Shown: in pieces, positions 49,784 to 53,687 of the stretch | Numbering within the stretch: position 1 is the first letter of the stretch | Layout: each line of letters starts with the position of its first letter | DNA from: Clostridiales bacterium | GTDB lineage: Bacteria; Bacillota; Clostridia; Oscillospirales; Acutalibacteraceae | Assembly (NCBI GenBank): GCA_012524025.1 | Contig: JAAYSC010000020.1 | Coordinates: 1 to 53,687, forward strand | Length of the DNA: 53,687 nucleotides | Direction of reading: 5' to 3' | Notes under the pieces: generated by a model | What the model saw: the letters and a program-made list of their open reading frames with translations, nothing else | What the model was told of the DNA's origin: nothing | The model's database searches: none | Position numbers and translations under genes: made by a program

Positions 49784-50513
49784 CTTGCTGACCCTCTTCC
49801 CCCAAATGTGTGAGACGGTACTCAAAGAAAGCATTATAGGCCGAGCACGCGAACGCGGCTTGGTCCGAATTAATTGCCGCAACATAAGGGACTATACCCA
49901 AGACAAGCACCGCCGGGTTGATGACACGCCCTACGGCGGGGGCGGCGGCATGGTTATGCAAGCCCGGCCCATCTACGATAGCTACAAGGCCCTCTGCCAA
50001 GATGTGGGTTGCCCCCCCCACTTGATTTACATGACCCCCCAGGGTAAAACCCTGACCCAGGAAAGGGCCTTGGAATTGAGCCGTATGGAAAACATCGCAA
50101 TACTTTGCGGCCATTATGAGGGTGTGGACCAAAGGCTTATCGATGAAATTGTGGATGAAGAAATATCTATAGGCGATTTTGTTTTAACCGGCGGTGAGCT
50201 GCCTGCCTTGGTTTTGACCGATGCCATAACCAGGCTTTTGCCCGGTGTTTTAGCTGCAAGTGAATCTTACGAAAATGAGAGCCATTTTTCTTTTTTGCTC
50301 GAACACCCCCATTACACCAAGCCCGACACTTGGCTTGGAAAAGAGGTGCCTCAGGTGCTCTTGTCGGGCCACCATGCCAATATCGAAAATTGGCGGCGTG
50401 AACAAAGTTTGGTCCGAACTTTCCTGCGTAGACCCGATATGTTGGAAAAGGCAAATTTAAGTGAAAAAGATAAATTATTCCTCAAAAATCTCGCACGAGG
50501 CCAAGAGCCTTAA
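49770..50513 (+). CDS. trmD: tRNA (guanine-N1)-methyltransferase TrmD
   Basis: A 247-residue SPOUT methyltransferase that makes m1G37. YGGGGGMVMQARPI and the knot region EEISIGDFVLTGGELPAL are diagnostic. I use the ATG at 49770, 8 bases after GAAAGG; a TTG one codon upstream is also possible. The rplS gene that usually follows is absent; instead a terminator overlaps the stop codon. Confidence 0.96.
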   Translation: MIRIDLLTLFPQMCETVLKESIIGRARERGLVRINCRNIRDYTQDKHRRVDDTPYGGGGGMVMQARPIYDSYKALCQDVGCPPHLIYMTPQGKTLTQERALELSRMENIAILCGHYEGVDQRLIDEIVDEEISIGDFVLTGGELPALVLTDAITRLLPGVLAASESYENESHFSFLLEHPHYTKPDTWLGKEVPQVLLSGHHANIENWRREQSLVRTFLRRPDMLEKANLSEKDKLFLKNLARGQEP

Positions 50514-50526
50514 GCTTGGTTTTTTT
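50501..50526 (+). terminator. Terminator overlapping the trmD stop
   Basis: CCAAG (50501-50505) pairs with CTTGG (50515-50519) and seven T residues follow (50520-50526). The stop codon TAA lies in the loop. Confidence 0.65.
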
Positions 50527-50672
50527 GTTCATTTTGACGGGCAAGCCATATTCTCATTCTCTTAATCTTTTTATATTCTGTCAGTTTTGCACAAGAGCCT
50601 GAATTCAAAAGCGACAGGCTTTGGAAACCAAGCCGAATTATGAAAAAGCGGCTTGAACTTGCTCGCTTTTCG

Positions 50673-50700
50673 TTGACTGACACCTATTTTGTGTTATACT
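50673..50700 (+). promoter_or_regulatory. Promoter of the HPr gene
   Basis: TTGACT (50673-50678), 16-base spacer, TATACT (50695-50700), 50 bases ahead of the ATG. No gene is seen in the 236-base gap upstream of it. Confidence 0.7.
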
Positions 50701-50749
50701 ATATAGCAGTGTGTAAACGACTATAAACACAAGTGGGAGATAACTGATT

Positions 50750-51013
50750 ATGTATGTAAAAGATGTAACCGTTCAAAACAATGTCGGCCTTCATGCGCGC
50801 CCCGCAACCTTCTTCATTCAAAAGGCCAATGAGTTTAAATCTTCAATTTGGGTTGAAAAAGAAGACCGCAGGGTAAACGCCAAGAGCTTGCTCGGTGTGC
50901 TTTCCTTGGGCATCATGGGCGGCACCCAAATCCGCATTATTGCCGGCGGCCCCGATGCAGAAGAATCCGTCAACGCATTGGTGGATTTGCTCAATTCCGG
51001 CTTTGCCGAGTAA
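50750..51013 (+). CDS. ptsH: HPr-family phosphocarrier protein
   Basis: An 87-residue HPr. His15 in GLHARPA is the phosphotransfer residue of the sugar PTS and Ser46 in NAKSLLGVLSLG is the HPr kinase site, both at canonical positions. This implies an HprK/CcpA type of catabolite control elsewhere in the genome. It is monocistronic: own promoter and a perfect terminator. A Crh-like role is less likely because His15 is kept. Confidence 0.9.
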   Translation: MYVKDVTVQNNVGLHARPATFFIQKANEFKSSIWVEKEDRRVNAKSLLGVLSLGIMGGTQIRIIAGGPDAEESVNALVDLLNSGFAE

Positions 51014-51032
51014 GGGCAATCAATCTAAACAC

Positions 51033-51060
51033 AAAGGGCAAGCCGTCGGGCTTGCCCTTT
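51033..51060 (+). terminator. Terminator after the HPr gene
   Basis: Perfect 12-base stem AAAGGGCAAGCC (51033-51044) with GGCTTGCCCTTT (51049-51060), GTCG loop, and TTGCACTTTTT downstream. It precedes uvrC by about 30 bases. Confidence 0.92.
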
Positions 51061-51093
51061 TGCACTTTTTATCTGTTTGTTTTCGGTGGTAAA

Positions 51094-52932
51094 ATGGCCA
51101 ATCAAAACTTAAAAATTTTACATGAAAAGGCCCTGGGCCTGCCCCAAACACCCGGTGTTTATCTTATGAAAGACGCCAAGGGTGCCGTTATTTATGTGGG
51201 CAAGGCCAAGGCACTTAAAAACAGGGTTACCGGCTATTTCGGCTCACAAAAGGGTCATTACATAAAGGTGGCCAAGATGGTGGAAAATGTGGCGGATTTT
51301 GACTACATTTTGACCGACAGCGAATTCGAAGCCCTGCTTTTGGAATGTTCGCTCATAAAGCAGCATATGCCAAAGTATAATATATTGCTCAAGGATGACA
51401 AGGGCTACCATTATATCAAGATCACAAAAGAGGCTTGGCCGGTCATAAGGGCCGTCAAACAAAAAGACGACGACAAGGCCCAATACATTGGCCCTTACAT
51501 GAGTTTTTTTGCAGTCAGTAAACCGGTTGACGACGCCTTGAAAATATTTAAACTGCCCCAATGCAAAAAAAGCTTTCCCGAGGACTATAATAAGAGCCGG
51601 CCTTGTTTAAATTATTTCATAAACCAATGTGCCGCCCCCTGTGCGGGCAAAATGAGCCATGAAGAATATTTGGAAGCGACCGACGAAGCCGTCAAATTCC
51701 TTAAAGGCGGTTCTGCCGACACCCTCAAAGACCTGCACAAAAGGATGCGGCAAGCGGCGGAAAATTTAGAGTTTGAAAGGGCCGCCCGCCTGCGTGACAG
51801 CATCAAGGCCCTTGAGAGGATTAATGAAAAACAAAAGGTTGTGGCCGCCGGCCGCGGTGAAGAGGATGTTTTTGCCATAGTCAGGGGTAAGGGCGACAAG
51901 GCCTGCATGGCAGTTTTACGATTTTCTCGCGGCAGTCTTTTTGACAGCGAACACTTTATTTTTGACAATCCGGAAGATTTACCCTCGGCCCGTCACGAAC
52001 TTTTAAGGGGTTTTTATTATATGCGCGACCGCGCCCCCTACAGTGTTTTGATAGACGGCCCGGTTGAAGGTAAAGAACTTTTGGAAGAATGGCTGACAGG
52101 CAAGGCCGGCCGTAAGGTTACAATTTCAATCCCCCAAAGGGGCAAGCCTCTGGAGCTTTTAGAAATGTGCCGTGCCAATGCCGCAGAAAAATTGGCCGAC
52201 AGCCAGGGCGGCCGCGGCAAAGACACCGCCGCCTTGGATGAGTTGGCTCACCTTTTGGGGCTACCGGCTCCGCCGGAATACATTGAAGCTTACGATGTGT
52301 CCCACACAGCGGGGGCCGACAATGTCGCAGGCATGGTCGTTTTTAAAAACGGCCTCCCCTACAAAAAAGCCTACAAACGCTTTGCCGTCAAAAGCTTCCA
52401 CGGCCAGGATGATTATGCCTCTTTGGCCGAGGTTTTGGGCCGGCGCTTCAAGCGTTATGAAGAAGAAAAAGAAAGCGGACAAGGCTTTGGCCGTTTGCCC
52501 GACTTAATTTTATTGGACGGCGGCCTGGGCCAAGTCAATGCCGTTTTACCCGTCATGGAAAATTTCGGCCTGCAAATTCCCCTTTTCGGCATGGTAAAAG
52601 ATTCACGCCACAGAACCCGCGCTATCGCCCACGGTGGGGGTGAAATAGCCTTGAGTTCCCAAAGGGCTGCTTTTAGCCTCGTTTCCAAAATTCAAAATGA
52701 GGTCCATCGTTTTGCCCTTGACTATCACAGAAGAAAACACAAGGTCCGAAGCCTTTCCGGCAGCTTAACCCAAATACCCGGTATCGGCCCGGCCAGGTCA
52801 AGGGCACTGCTCAAGCATTTTGGCACCTTAAAGGCCTTGAAAGCCGCCCCTGCGGAAAGTATTGCCCAGGTTAAGGGAATCTCCCCCGCCTTGGCCCAAA
52901 AAGTTTATGAAGCCTTACAGGCCGAACAATAA
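51094..52932 (+). CDS. uvrC: Excinuclease ABC subunit UvrC
   Basis: A 612-residue nucleotide-excision-repair nuclease. GIY-YIG domain at the N terminus (PGVYLMKDAKGAVIYVGKAKALKNR), UvrB-binding UVR motif (LEFERAARLRDSIKALERI), the RNase H-like C-terminal nuclease with EAYDVSHTAG and DGGLGQVNA, and a final helix-hairpin-helix (IPGIGPARSRALLKHFGTLKAL). I use the ATG at 51094 with GGTGG upstream; a TTG at 51052 lies inside the terminator. No promoter is obvious in the 33-base gap. Confidence 0.96.
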   Translation: MANQNLKILHEKALGLPQTPGVYLMKDAKGAVIYVGKAKALKNRVTGYFGSQKGHYIKVAKMVENVADFDYILTDSEFEALLLECSLIKQHMPKYNILLKDDKGYHYIKITKEAWPVIRAVKQKDDDKAQYIGPYMSFFAVSKPVDDALKIFKLPQCKKSFPEDYNKSRPCLNYFINQCAAPCAGKMSHEEYLEATDEAVKFLKGGSADTLKDLHKRMRQAAENLEFERAARLRDSIKALERINEKQKVVAAGRGEEDVFAIVRGKGDKACMAVLRFSRGSLFDSEHFIFDNPEDLPSARHELLRGFYYMRDRAPYSVLIDGPVEGKELLEEWLTGKAGRKVTISIPQRGKPLELLEMCRANAAEKLADSQGGRGKDTAALDELAHLLGLPAPPEYIEAYDVSHTAGADNVAGMVVFKNGLPYKKAYKRFAVKSFHGQDDYASLAEVLGRRFKRYEEEKESGQGFGRLPDLILLDGGLGQVNAVLPVMENFGLQIPLFGMVKDSRHRTRAIAHGGGEIALSSQRAAFSLVSKIQNEVHRFALDYHRRKHKVRSLSGSLTQIPGIGPARSRALLKHFGTLKALKAAPAESIAQVKGISPALAQKVYEALQAEQ

Positions 52933-52952
52933 GAAAGTCCGCCCCTTTTCCC

Positions 52953-52981
52953 TTGACATTTATGGGGTTAGGGCCGATAAT
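52953..52981 (+). promoter_or_regulatory. Promoter of rsmD
   Basis: TTGACA (52953-52958), 17-base spacer, GATAAT (52976-52981), about 33 bases ahead of the ATG. Confidence 0.65.
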
Positions 52982-53013
52982 ATTTGCATGTAAAGAAAGT
53001 TGGGTAAATATAG

Positions 53014-53559
53014 ATGAGAGTAATCACAGGCTCTGCCAGGGGCCGTAAGCTCAAGGCGCTCGACGGTGAAGCCATGCGGCCGACCGGTGACAGAGTTAAA
53101 GAAGCTATTTTCAGCATAATCCAGTTTGAACTTGAAGGCCGCCGCATGCTGGACCTTTTTGCGGGTTCCGGCCAAATGGGCATTGAAGCCTTGAGCCGGG
53201 GTGCCGCTTTCTGTACTTTTGTTGAAAAAGAAAAAGAAGCCTTTGATTTGATTAAAGAAAACTTGACCCACACAAAACTGGAAGACCGGGCACTTGTTTT
53301 AAATAGCGACGCCTTGGCTTTTTTACAAATGACCGATTCGGTTTTTGACATTATTTTTATCGACCCGCCCTATGACAGCGACTTAATTGACAAGGCCCTA
53401 CCCTTGGCGGCTGAAAAATTAGCGGCGGGCGGCATAATAATCTGTGAAACAAAGTTTCGCTCCGACCCACCCGAAGCCGGCCAGGGCATCAAGCTTTACC
53501 GCAGCTACAAATACGGCAAAACTTCTGTTTTCACTTACAGGCACGATCAAACCGATTAA
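53014..53559 (+). CDS. rsmD: 16S rRNA (guanine-N2-)-methyltransferase RsmD
   Basis: A 181-residue methyltransferase that modifies G966 of 16S rRNA. MRVITGSARGRKL at the start, the SAM motif MLDLFAGSGQMGIEALSRGA and the catalytic DPPYDS (the family NPPY/DPPY motif) are clear. Only a weak ribosome binding site precedes the ATG. In Bacillota coaD usually follows; the window ends 128 bases later without showing it. Confidence 0.94.
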   Translation: MRVITGSARGRKLKALDGEAMRPTGDRVKEAIFSIIQFELEGRRMLDLFAGSGQMGIEALSRGAAFCTFVEKEKEAFDLIKENLTHTKLEDRALVLNSDALAFLQMTDSVFDIIFIDPPYDSDLIDKALPLAAEKLAAGGIIICETKFRSDPPEAGQGIKLYRSYKYGKTSVFTYRHDQTD

Positions 53560-53687
53560 GGGGCTCTGTAAAGTTAAAATGAAAGAATGGGCACAAAATC
53601 AAGCGACAATCAGATACCTCCGCTTTTGTTTTTTTACAAGGTTCAAACCTGCGACCTGAGCAGGAGTATGGTTGTTAAGCGCGGAAT
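53560..53687. other. Window tail with no assignable gene
   Basis: No family-like coding start is seen. CAGGAG at 53661-53666 is followed by ATG at 53668 and TTG at 53672, either of which could begin a gene that runs off the window, but too few codons are visible. A GGTTCAAACC palindrome at 53640-53649 resembles a T-arm loop on the minus strand without the rest of a tRNA. Confidence 0.3.

Noticed and set aside
53630-53687. A tRNA-like T-arm sequence on the minus strand at the right edge
   Set aside because: The loop lacks the near-invariant C56 and no acceptor or anticodon arm can be built from the available bases.
1-53687. CRISPR arrays, intact insertion sequences, prophage or integrase genes
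   Set aside because: No regularly spaced repeats and no transposase or integrase family signatures were seen on either strand.

Overview
The window looks like a chromosomal segment of a Gram-positive anaerobe of the Bacillota, most likely class Clostridia. The grounds are a CtsR-McsA-McsB-ClpC heat-shock operon, an Rnf complex in the clostridial order C-D-G-E-A-B, a cyclic-di-AMP receptor, an HPr with both His15 and Ser46, frequent TTG starts, purine-rich ribosome binding sites and TTGACA-N17-TATAAT promoters. Base composition looks intermediate (estimated by eye, not computed). No rRNA, tRNA, CRISPR array or intact insertion sequence was found.

Layout. (1) 0.2-7.6 kb, plus strand: a neutral-ceramidase-family protein, a secreted alpha/beta hydrolase, two tandem AMP-forming acyl-activating enzymes and a small HAD phosphatase. 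I read this as a possible lipid hydrolysis and fatty-acid activation unit. (2) 7.6-17.1 kb: a minus-strand group (GH38 alpha-mannosidase, GNAT/SCP2 protein, MFS transporter), then two secreted phosphoesterases transcribed divergently and a BNR-repeat sialidase-like protein. This suggests use of host glycans or organophosphates. (3) 17.1-20.5 kb: an accessory patch with an AlbA-domain regulator, a DUF2804 protein and a MazEF-type toxin-antitoxin pair with its own operator. (4) 20.6-25.3 kb, minus strand: ctsR-mcsA-mcsB-clpC behind a promoter covered by CtsR-type repeats. (5) 25.4-33.9 kb: an iron-containing alcohol dehydrogenase, then apbE, a NusG-domain-II protein, a Gx transporter and rnfCDGEAB. 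ApbE is the expected flavin-attachment enzyme for RnfD and RnfG, both of which carry the target threonine motif. (6) 33.9-37 kb: a HAD hydrolase with a YfcE-like phosphodiesterase (minus), and a sugar-isomerase-like protein with an amidohydrolase (plus). (7) 37.1-53.6 kb, plus strand: housekeeping genes phoH-ybeY-dgkA-era-recO-mutS2; an ABC exporter with a zinc ribbon plus a DUF1854 protein and a c-di-AMP receptor; ylxM-ffh-rpsP-khpA-rimM-trmD; HPr; uvrC; rsmD.

The parts most worth a second look are the ceramidase/acyl-activating region with its mosaic tandem duplication and the footprint of a lost HAD gene start; a TTGANA-N17-TATCAT promoter type shared by three genes in the first 15 kb; the non-coding region ahead of ylxM-ffh (inverted repeat on the -35 box, DnaA-box-like motifs, leader hairpin); a possible attenuator ahead of dgkA; and the ABC exporter/DUF1854/c-di-AMP receptor group. 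I do not see a clearly unprecedented multi-gene system. The novelty candidates are at the level of gene combinations and regulatory DNA.
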